From assembly GCF_933775445.1 (NCBI RefSeq), contig NW_026089493.1, positions 62,001 through 126,000 of the forward strand: a stretch of 64,000 nucleotides of DNA, written 5' to 3'. This document shows positions 51,332-60,000 of this stretch, in pieces (within the stretch, counting starts at the first letter, position 1; each line of letters opens with the position of its first letter). Position numbers and translations under genes: made by a program. This DNA comes from Argentina anserina. Its lineage: Eukaryota > Streptophyta > Magnoliopsida > Rosales > Rosaceae. The notes under the pieces were generated by a model that worked only from the letters and a program-made list of their open reading frames with translations, was not told the DNA's origin and did no database searches.

Positions 51332-53842
51332 TGCTTCCAACGTTTCTGACATAACCTGCGCAATAGATTCAACAACATCAATAGCAAAACACGAGTTAAG
51401 GTCAGAAACTGGGTATTTCATTGCCTCAAAAACATTGAAGCTGATAACATCTCCATCAAATTCCATTGATAAACTCCCATGGGCCACATTGATGCATGTC
51501 CTAGCAGTTCTCATGAACGGTCTCCCCAAAAGCAGTGGAGTTGTCTCCAAGGGTGATACCTCCATGTCTAGCACATAAAAATCTGCAGGGAAAATAAGGT
51601 GACTGACCTGCACAAGGACATCCTCAACATACCCCTTAGGGTACTTGTTAGATCGATCAGCTAATTGAATAATCACGTTATCATTCTTTAAAGGTCCTAA
51701 TCCTAGTGATTGATAAACATTATAAGGCATAACATTTATTGAGGCACCTAGATCAAGCATAACATTTTCAAATAACGTGTTACCAATTTTGCATGGGACA
51801 GAGAAACTTCCGGGGTCCTTCATCTTACGGGGTAGCTTCCTTTGGATGACAGCTGAAACTGTCTCATTCATTTTCACTACCTTCTCCTCCCTAGTCTTCC
51901 TTCTTGAAGTGCAAAGCTCCTTAAGAAATTTCGCATACTTGGGAATTTGCTTGATGCACTCCAACAAAGGAAGGTTAACTTCCACCTTCCTAAAGACTTC
52001 CAATACCTCCTCATCAGATTTGTCCTTCTTGCTCTTTGCAAACCTAGAAGGGAAAGGTACACACGAAATAGGGTTAGTTTTAACTAAACCACTTGAGTTA
52101 GGAATTGTACCTTTGGGTGCATCATGGGGCGGCACCATCTCCTTCTTGGAGGTAGCTGGATCCTTCTCCAAGTCCATCATCATAGGAATTTCGTCACTTT
52201 TATGGTCATGGGCTGTATGGGCCTTTTTTGCAACATTTGGGCTCTCCTTTAGCTCAAGCCCACTCCTTGTTATGATAGCTTGGGCTTGCTCATTTCTTGG
52301 GTTGGGTATGACACCACTAGGCAGCTTCCCTTGCTCAGAAAATCGGCCCATGAAGTCCACTACTTGGCCCATATGCGTTTTCAGCTCCGCAATGTCCTTG
52401 CTATTTGCTTGTTGACCCACAACCAAAGTTTGAGTAACGGTATTCAACTGACTTTGCCCAGCAGCTAAGGATTTCAACAACTCATCATAATTCGGAGTAG
52501 CAGCCACATTTGGAGGTGGTACATTGAGTAGTGGAGCTTGTGGTCTAAACAAACCACCCGGACGAGGCCCAAATTGCATTTGATTCTGATGTGGCCTTAG
52601 TACATTTTCATTGTTGGACCATCGAAAGTTAGGATGATCGCGTAGGCCAGGATTGTAGGTATTTGAATATGGGTTGTACCTCTGACCTCCTTGATAACCA
52701 AGGGCATTGACTTCCTCATACCCTCCACTAGATGCAACTTGAGGACACTGATCAGTAGGGTGCCCCTCCGTACATATCCCACAGACTTGAGCTCCACTAG
52801 ACTTCATGAAATGGCTCATCATCTTGGACAACTTGTCGACCTTGTCCTCTAGAGCAGAGTTCGAACTGGAGTGAGTCTCATGCACTTGCCTTGTAGCACT
52901 TGCAGATGTCCCAAACTGTTGGTTGTTCATTGCTCTCTTTTCCAAAAGATCTTTTGCCATGACATTGCTCTTGTCCAAGAACGATCCACCAGCAGCTGAA
53001 TCAAGGAACTCCCTTTCCATTTGTAGAAGGCCTTCATAAAAGTATTGAAGGAGTAGACCTTCCCTAATGCCATGAGCTGGACATGATGCTATAAGAGACC
53101 TGAATCTCTCATAGTAGTTGTAAAACGACTCATCGGGGCCTTGCTTGATACCGGTGATCTGCTTCCTTATGTGAGTGACTCTTGAAGATGGGAAGTATTT
53201 AGATAGAAATTCGTTCACCATGGTAGTCCAAGAAGTGATCCTACCAGCTGGCACCTCAAATAACCATTTCTGAGCACGGTCCTCCAATGAATAAGGAAAA
53301 GCTCTCATCTTCACAATCTGAATGTCTGCTCCTCTTGGGCACATAGTCTCACAGTTGAATTGGAACAAGGTGAGATGTTGATTAGGATCCTCACCAGAAA
53401 GACCATGAAACTTGGGCAAATGGTGTAGAAACCCACTCTTCAAAACGAAATCACTAGTCTTTCCCTCTTCCGGGACAGGGTATGCAATGTTAGAGGGCGC
53501 TGTCCCACCAACTGCTCCTTCAACTTGACCATTTTGTTCTCTAATTGATGCCATTACTTCTTCTTGATTTGGAACTTGAATTTTAGGTTCTGGATCAGGT
53601 AAATCGAAATTCAACTGGGCTAATGGAAATGGGCTTGTCAACAATTCTAACTCCGGATCCTCAAAGAACAAAGGATTGAGCCCACTACAACTTGTTGCAC
53701 TTGGAAATGGCGAAATGGACCCAAACTCTTTCTCTTCGTGAAATGAATCTGATTCGATGGATACGTTATCAAATTGAGATGGAGGTTGAATTCTTTTCAG
53801 GCGTGCACTAATCTCTTCGGACCAACCAGTAATCTTGGACAT
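51329..53842 (-). CDS. gag-pro: Gag-protease polyprotein (first frame)
   Basis: This 837-residue frame encodes the particle-forming Gag followed by the aspartic protease that matures it. The plant retrotransposon Gag domain lies at about residues 135-310, with WLFEVPAG, FLSKYFPSS and the FYNYYERFRSL helix. A single zinc knuckle C354-C357-H361-C366 follows; its spacing is CX2CX3HX4C, one residue shorter than the canonical CX2CX4HX4C. A proline/asparagine-rich linker covers about 380-450. The protease lies at about 680-805, with the active-site motif DLGAS (D697) and the distal LLLGRP (770-775). The start was chosen as the first in-frame ATG giving MSKITGW. A second, out-of-frame ATG overlaps it 4 nt upstream. 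The frame is open to the UAG at 51,329-51,331, which lies between protease and reverse transcriptase. Confidence 0.93.
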   Translation of the reverse strand: MSKITGWSEEISARLKRIQPPSQFDNVSIESDSFHEEKEFGSISPFPSATSCSGLNPLFFEDPELELLTSPFPLAQLNFDLPDPEPKIQVPNQEEVMASIREQNGQVEGAVGGTAPSNIAYPVPEEGKTSDFVLKSGFLHHLPKFHGLSGEDPNQHLTLFQFNCETMCPRGADIQIVKMRAFPYSLEDRAQKWLFEVPAGRITSWTTMVNEFLSKYFPSSRVTHIRKQITGIKQGPDESFYNYYERFRSLIASCPAHGIREGLLLQYFYEGLLQMEREFLDSAAGGSFLDKSNVMAKDLLEKRAMNNQQFGTSASATRQVHETHSSSNSALEDKVDKLSKMMSHFMKSSGAQVCGICTEGHPTDQCPQVASSGGYEEVNALGYQGGQRYNPYSNTYNPGLRDHPNFRWSNNENVLRPHQNQMQFGPRPGGLFRPQAPLLNVPPPNVAATPNYDELLKSLAAGQSQLNTVTQTLVVGQQANSKDIAELKTHMGQVVDFMGRFSEQGKLPSGVIPNPRNEQAQAIITRSGLELKESPNVAKKAHTAHDHKSDEIPMMMDLEKDPATSKKEMVPPHDAPKGTIPNSSGLVKTNPISCVPFPSRFAKSKKDKSDEEVLEVFRKVEVNLPLLECIKQIPKYAKFLKELCTSRRKTREEKVVKMNETVSAVIQRKLPRKMKDPGSFSVPCKIGNTLFENVMLDLGASINVMPYNVYQSLGLGPLKNDNVIIQLADRSNKYPKGYVEDVLVQVSHLIFPADFYVLDMEVSPLETTPLLLGRPFMRTARTCINVAHGSLSMEFDGDVISFNVFEAMKYPVSDLNSCFAIDVVESIAQVMSETLEA

Positions 53843-54771
53843 TCATTAGCCTGAAAAGAACACATATATATATTAGTATCTCTACAAAGTATGAAATACA
53901 AGTATAAGTAAATATAAACTTCAACTTTCACTTTCTTTTTACAAAATTTCGTTTCCCTCATTACTTTTAACACAAACGTCACTCTCTTTGTATCTTTGTT
54001 CAATTTCATTCCTTTACTTCTCCCTAAATTCGAAAATTACAAGTGTAGGAGTATAACTAAGTCTAATTGATTTTATTCACACACAATCCTAACTTTTAAG
54101 GTACGTGGAGCAGAGGAGCTAACTGTGCAATGGACTGAAACAGCCCAAGGTAAGGGTCTTGCTTTATCCGATATACCTTAAAAATTAGAATATCATTTTC
54201 TTTTGAAACTATATACATCTATTTATACAAAGTTATCTTCTAAGTTATAAAGCGAGGTGGACGTGCGGCCTAAGTACGTCGTCTAGACACAAACTCATTC
54301 CTTTGTTTCAGAAGGCTTGATAGCTAGAATCAGAGATAGTCACAAGGCAGGACTCATTTGTTGGACACCACGGGGGCCACAACCTCGAAAGGATGCTTTC
54401 CCAATCGACTCCATCACCGAGATGTATGTCAGTCTATGGGCCTCTGAGATCCAATTTTGTAAACCTTGAACCAGGGTAATGAAAATAGCATAGCCCCTTA
54501 CTCAGCTCGGAACAACTTTGTGTGTTAGACTGGCCCCAAAGTGTTAATAAAAGCCGCCCTCAACCCCAAGTGACCTTTGCAAGGTACAAATGGAGGGTTA
54601 AGGCTAGTATTAACAAAATGGACTTTACCTATTCCGTTCACCTTATAACTTACAATAAACCTCGCATAAATAAACATTTAGCTTCCCTAAAAAAAAATTT
54701 CACTATGTGTAACAAGTTTCCTATAGGCATACTACTACAACAATATAACAAAAAACAACTTTCCACACACA

Positions 54772-54821
<50 letters not shown>

Positions 54822-54956
54822 CGAATCCTTCGAATTACTATTCACAGGAACCAAATTTCCGATCACTATTCACAGAAACATATAAACCAATATACACTTA
54901 TACAATTCACAATATAACATAAGATTAACACTTCAAAGCATTGAGAATTAATCAAT
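53843..54956 (-). other. 5' untranslated leader of the element
   Basis: About 1.1 kb separates the primer-binding site from the gag start. It should contain the packaging and dimerisation signals, but none can be recognised by sequence. It holds a 46-nt A tract (element sense) at 54,776-54,821. It also holds a minus-strand upstream frame of 70 codons (53,797-54,009) that overlaps the gag start in another frame and could reduce initiation at gag. No other supported gene is seen. Confidence 0.8.
54776..54821 (-). repeat. 46-nt homopolymer A tract in the element's leader
   Basis: There are 46 consecutive T on the + strand, so A in the element's RNA. The tract begins about 155 nt downstream of the 5' LTR edge. 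Such a tract in the leader could bind poly(A)-binding protein or be a slippage-expanded A run. Its exact length is the least reliable base count in the window, because homopolymers are error-prone in sequencing and assembly. Confidence 0.9.
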
Positions 54957-54974
54957 TCCCCGGCAACGGCGCCA
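54957..54974 (-). promoter_or_regulatory. Primer-binding site for tRNA-Asp
   Basis: The minus strand reads TGGCGCCGTTGCCGGGGA, starting three bases inside the 5' LTR. The + strand of this 18-mer matches the 3' end of plant tRNA-Asp, including the terminal CCA. The tRNA primes minus-strand DNA synthesis here. tRNA-Asp priming is a known trait of Athila-type elements. Only 18 nt match and no tRNA body is present, so this is not a tRNA gene. Confidence 0.95.
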
Positions 54975-54977
54975 AAA

Positions 54978-57011
54978 TGATAGAGCGTTCGGTTAGAACG
55001 TCTATAAAATACCCTGAAAAACATCATCGTTAGTATAGAATAAGCAGGGATCGTTCAGTCCGGGGAATCAAAAGGGCCTCAACACTTATCATGTTATTAG
55101 GGGATTTGATTTGGATTCTAAAACTACAACTTAAAATAAATCCTAAATTACTTATATACAATTGATCAACCATGCATCACATAACCTAAACACGAATTCT
55201 ACTCAAGAAACATGTATGACACGCATAGAACAACATATAGGCAGCAAATTATTTCGATTCTTTCTAAGTCCATTTCAATTCCAATTCTAATTAGAGTCCG
55301 AAGCGGTTCATCTAATCGTTAAGACTTCTTATTTATCTAGAATCAACGAAGCGTTCAATCCTAAACATATGCTAAAGAGAGTTCAACATAACGAAGCGTC
55401 TAGTTAAACAACAAAGTAGCACATAAGCACATTAAGTCGAGTTGGAGACATGTTACACAAGCATGGCGTCACTCATCTTGATTAAACATGCAAATTCCTA
55501 GAACTATCACAGCCCTATATAAGTATCCATAATTGAAACACGAAGCGCATATTCAATCGAAGAACACTTTGGTGAATTAAATCGCAACCCTAGGAGAACC
55601 ATGGCCTTGGCTTCCTCAAGCATTGATTTAGATGTACAAGTTCAAGGAACTAATTGAAATAAAACCTAAAATTATTTCGAAACCTACTGCCCCTATGTCA
55701 TTATACACGGCATACATACATACTTCAATGAATTCATACAATCAAAACATAAAACCAAAGAAGTCTGAATTTATGCTCTTCATATATAAAACCGAAAATC
55801 ACATCCAAGAATTCATACAATGAAATCGAAAATTGCAGAAAACCAAAAGAAAAATTACAAGACATGGATGAATCACACTTTAGAAACCTTCTAGGATTCG
55901 GCAAGAATGGATTCGATTTGGGAGAGGAGGAAGATGAGCACGGTTTGGTGGTGATGAATGAAGGTTTTTGGCTTGATTTTTCTGGATGGATTTTGGCAGA
56001 ATTTCGGCTGTGTTTATGAGAGAATGGAGATGCCTTTTCTGAAGGGAGGCCGAGCTATATATAGAGGAAGCAAGGGAGAGGCTGCTAGGGTTTCGGGCTG
56101 CTTGGTCCATCAATACATGGCTGTGATCTCTCCTCAATGAATGCATCGAATGGCTGCCCTTGTTCCTGCGAAAATTCAGTCTTTATCTCCTTATTTCTCT
56201 AGGGTTACATGGGCTGGACTCTCCTTGTATTTTGCTGAATGATAGGCACGGAAAAGCTTCCTTCACAAGCTGAATAGATAGGGCACGGCTCTCTTTGATT
56301 GAATGGAAGGATAGCACGACTGAAACTCCTTCTTTTTCTCTAGATATTATCTCCAAAATTCTGAAATTAATCTCCCTTTAAAACCTGAATGGTAGCTCGG
56401 CATAGGACTCCTTCTCCATGTAGTACACGGCCTCCTTAATTCCCTCCTTGAATTATCTCTTCAAATCTGAAAATAAGAAAAGAATAACATAAGTAAAAGA
56501 TAATTCATTTGAAATTCATGTCTTAATCTAGACAATAGTTGTCTTAAAAAGACATATGAAATAGATGAGCTCAACTAGATTAGGAAAGTTTCTAATTTGC
56601 AAAAAGGAAACTTACTAGAATAAGTAAGTTACTAGAACAAGGAAGTTCATTTAGGAAAGTTTCGTAATAAGAGTTTGAGTTCAAGTAGGACTTTCCAGAA
56701 TGGTACGTTTCCTAGTCTAACAAGGATTCCTAATGCAAACATGACTCTCAAGATATCGCCAATGCGACCAAAACGTAGAAAGATGAAGACTCCAAATTCA
56801 ACTAGGTTTCCTAGTCCTATAAGGATTCCTACTCAAACTAGGACTCTAGACCAATTCTTCGTTTTTAACTCGTTTAAGCACAAAAACACATCCATAACCA
56901 TCCAAGACTCCTATTGTGACTCAATGACTCGATATTACAACAATAAGGGTTAAGCAAAGTACAATTGGAGGTAGAAACATATTAAGAACGTAGCACAAAG
57001 TGCTCCTATCA
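54978..57011 (-). repeat. 5' LTR of the element (right copy)
   Basis: This 2,034-bp LTR drives the element's transcription towards the left. In the element's direction U3 runs from 57,011 to about 56,060, with paired 26-bp repeats at 56,806-56,831 and 56,707-56,732. TATATATA lies at 56,056-56,063, and R-U5 continues to 54,978. It is nearly identical to the left LTR; the only difference noticed is C at 55,723 against T at 45,147. Both LTRs are complete, with TG/CA ends matching the integrase-processed termini. Confidence 0.95.
56056..56063 (-). promoter_or_regulatory. Putative TATA box of the retrotransposon promoter
   Basis: TATATATA lies inside CTATATATAG on the strand-symmetric site, 948 nt from the outer LTR edge. 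A start about 30 nt downstream on the minus strand (near 56,030) would give an RNA with R-U5 of about 1.05 kb. No experimental start site is known from the sequence, and other AT-rich stretches exist. Confidence 0.5.
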
Positions 57012-57016
57012 CTTTT
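57012..57016 (+). repeat. Right target-site duplication CTTTT
   Basis: CTTTT directly follows the CA end of the right LTR and matches 44,397-44,401. The satellite resumes at once with CATTTCTCGTTTGAGTATC, in register with the left flank. Confidence 0.95.
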
Positions 57017-60000
57017 CATTTCTCGTTTGAGTATCTTTCGGTAAGGCTTCTGATGCGAGTTTCTATTGAATTTGAGAGTTTTGCAAGTGTGGGAGTGTGT
57101 TTCCTTCAAACTGAGTATCTTTACATCGTTTGCGTATCTTTACTATTCCAAATGTGTATCTTTTCATTTCTCGTTTGAGTATCTTTCTGTAAGGCTTTCT
57201 GATGCGAGTTTCTATTGTATTTGAGAGTTTTGCAAGTGTGGGAGTGTGTTTCTTTCAAACTGAGTATCTTTACATCGTTTGCGTATGTTTACTATTCCAA
57301 TTGTGTATCTTTACATCGTTTGCGTATCTTTACTATTCCAATTGTGTATCTTTTCATTTCTCGTTTGAGTATCTTTCTGTAAGGCTTTCTGATGCGAGTT
57401 TCTATTGAATTTGAGAGTTTTGCAAGTGTGGGAGTGTGTTTCTTTCAAACTGAGTATCTTTACATCGTTTGCGTATCTTTACTATTCTAATTGTGTATCT
57501 TTACATCGTTTGCGTATCTTTACTATTCCAATTGTGTATCTATTCATTTCTCGTTTCAGTATCTTTCTGTAAGGCTTCTGATGCGAGTTTCTATTGAATT
57601 TGAGAGTTTTGCAAGTGTGGGAGTGTGTTTCTTTCAAACTGAGTATCTTTACATCGTTTGGGTGTCTTTACTTTTCCAATTGTGTATCTTTACATCGTTT
57701 ACGTATCTTTACAATTCCAATTGATTATCTTTTCATTTCTCGTTTGAGTATCTTTCTGTAAGGCTTTCTGATGCCAGTTTCTATTGAATTTGAGAGTTTT
57801 GCAAGTGTGGGAGTGTGTTTCTTTCAAACTGAGTATCTTTACATCGTTTGCGTATGTTTACTATTCCAATTGTGTATCTTTACATCGTTTGCGTATCTTT
57901 ACTATTCCAATTGTGTATCTTTACATCGTTTGCGTATCTTTACTATTCCAATTCAGTATCTTTTCATTTCTCGTTTGAGTATCTTTCTGTAAGGCTTTCT
58001 GATGCGAGTTTCTATTGAATTTGAGAGTTTTGCAAGTGTGGGAGTGTGTTTCTTTCAAACTGAGTATCTTTACATCGTTTGCGTATGTTTACTATTCCAA
58101 TTGTGTATCTTTACATCGTTTGCGTATCTTTACTATTCCAATTGTGTATCTTTTCATTTCTCGTTTCAGTATCTTTCTGTAACGCTTCTGATGCGAGTTT
58201 CTATTGTATTTGAGAGTTTTGCAAGTGTGGGGGTGTGTTTCTTTCAAACTGAGTATCTTTACATCGTTTGCGTATCTTTACTATACCAATTGTGTATCTT
58301 TTCATTTCTCGTTTGAGTATATTTCTGTAAGACTTCTGATGCGAGTTTCTATTGTATTTGAGAGTTTTGCAAGTGTGGGAGTGTGTTTCTTTCAAACTGA
58401 GTATCTTTACATCGTTTGCGTATCTTTACTATTCCAATTGTGTATCTTTTCATTTCTCGTTTGAGTATCTTTCTGTAAGGCTTTCTGATGCGAGTTTCTA
58501 TTGAATTTGAGAGTTTTGCAAGTGTGGGAGTGTGTTTCTTTCAAACTGAGTATCTTTACATCGTTTGCGTATCTTTACTTTTCCAATTGTATATCTTTAC
58601 ATCGTTTGCGTATCTTTACAATTCCAATTGAGTATCTTTTAATTTCTCGTTTGAGTATCTTTCTGGAAGGCTTTCTGATGCCAGTTTCTATTGAATTTGA
58701 GAGTTTTGCAAGTGTGGGAGTGTGTTTCTTTCAAAATGAATATCTTTACATCGTTTGCGTATGTTTACTATTTCAATTGTGTATCTTTACATCGTTTGCG
58801 TATCTTTACTATTCCAATTGTGTATCTTTTCATTTCTCGTTTGAGTATCTTTCTGTAAGGCTTCTGATGCGAGTTTCTATTGAGTTTGAGAGTTTTGCAA
58901 GTGTGGGAGTGTGTTTCCTTCAAACTGAGTATCTTTACATCGTTTGCGTATCTTTACTATTCCAAATGTGTATCTTTTCATTTCTCGTTTGAGTATTTTT
59001 CTATAAGGCTTCTGATGCGAGTTTCTATTGAGTTTTAGAGTTTTGCAAGTGTGGGAGTGTGTTTCCTTCAAACTGAGTATCTTTACATCGTTTGCGTATC
59101 TTTACTATTCCAAATGTGTATCTTTTCATTTCTCGTTTGCGTATCTTTCTGTAAGGCTTTCTGATGCGAGTTTCTATTGAATTTGAGAGTTTTGCAAGTG
59201 TGGGAGTGTGTTTCTTTCAAACTGAGTATCTTTACATCGTTTGCGTATGTTTACTATTCCAATTGTGTATCTTTACATCGTTTGCGTATCTTTACTATTC
59301 CAATTGTGTATCTTTTCATTTCTCGTTTGAGTATCTTTCTGTAAGGCTTTCTGATGCGAGTTTCTATTGAATTTGAGAGTTTTGCAAGTGTGGGAGTGTG
59401 TTTCTTTCAAACTGAGTATCTTTACATCGTTTGCGTATCTTTACTATTCCAAATGTGTATCTTTTCATTTCTCGTTTGAGTATTTTTCTATAAGGCTTCT
59501 GATGCGAGTTTCTATTGTATTTGAGAGTTTTGCAAGTGTGGGAGTGTGTTTCCTTCAAACTGAGTATCTTTACATCGTTTGCGTCTCTTTACTATTCCAA
59601 TTGTGTATCTTTACATCGTTTGCGTATCTTTACTATTCCAATTGTGTATCTTTTCATTTCTCGTTTGAGTATCTTTCTGTAAGGCTTCTGATGCGATTTT
59701 CTATTGTATTTGAGAGTTTTGCAAGTGTGGGAGTGTGTTTCTTTCTAAATGAGTATCTTTACATCGTTTGCGTATCTTTACATCGTTTCCGTATCTTTAC
59801 TATTCCAATTGTGTATCGTTACATCGTTTGCGTATCTTTACTATTCCAATTGTGTATCTTTACATCGTTTGCGTATCTTTACTATTCCAATTCAGTATCT
59901 TTTCATTTCTCGTTTGAGTATCTTTCTGTAAGGCTTTCTGATGCGAGTTTCTATTGAATTTGAGAGTTTTGCAAGTGTGGGAGTGTGTTTCTTTCAAACT

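Larger units (their letters stand above)
44402..57011 (-). mobile_element. Full-length Athila-type Ty3/gypsy LTR retrotransposon
   Basis: The element is 12,610 bp, bounded by CTTTT target-site duplications and by two 2,034-bp LTRs beginning TGATAG and ending CTATCA. It reads on the minus strand: 5' LTR (right), primer-binding site for tRNA-Asp, long leader, gag-pro, UAG, pol with the order protease (in the first frame), reverse transcriptase, RNase H, integrase, then a non-coding tail, polypurine tract and 3' LTR (left). The RT-before-integrase order places it in Ty3/gypsy. The lack of a chromodomain after the integrase, the tRNA-Asp primer site, the DLGAS protease motif and the long LTRs point to the Athila lineage. 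An env-like frame, present in some Athila elements, is absent. All coding domains look intact except for the one in-frame stop between gag-pro and pol. Confidence 0.95.

Noticed and set aside
54957..54974. tRNA-Asp gene
   Set aside because: Only the 18 nt of the 3' acceptor/T-arm end match, as expected for a primer-binding site. No anticodon or D arm is present.
44402..57011. Interpretation as an integrated virus with envelope gene
   Set aside because: No env-like frame exists between pol and the 3' LTR, and the domain order, LTRs and primer site are those of an Athila-type Ty3/gypsy retrotransposon.
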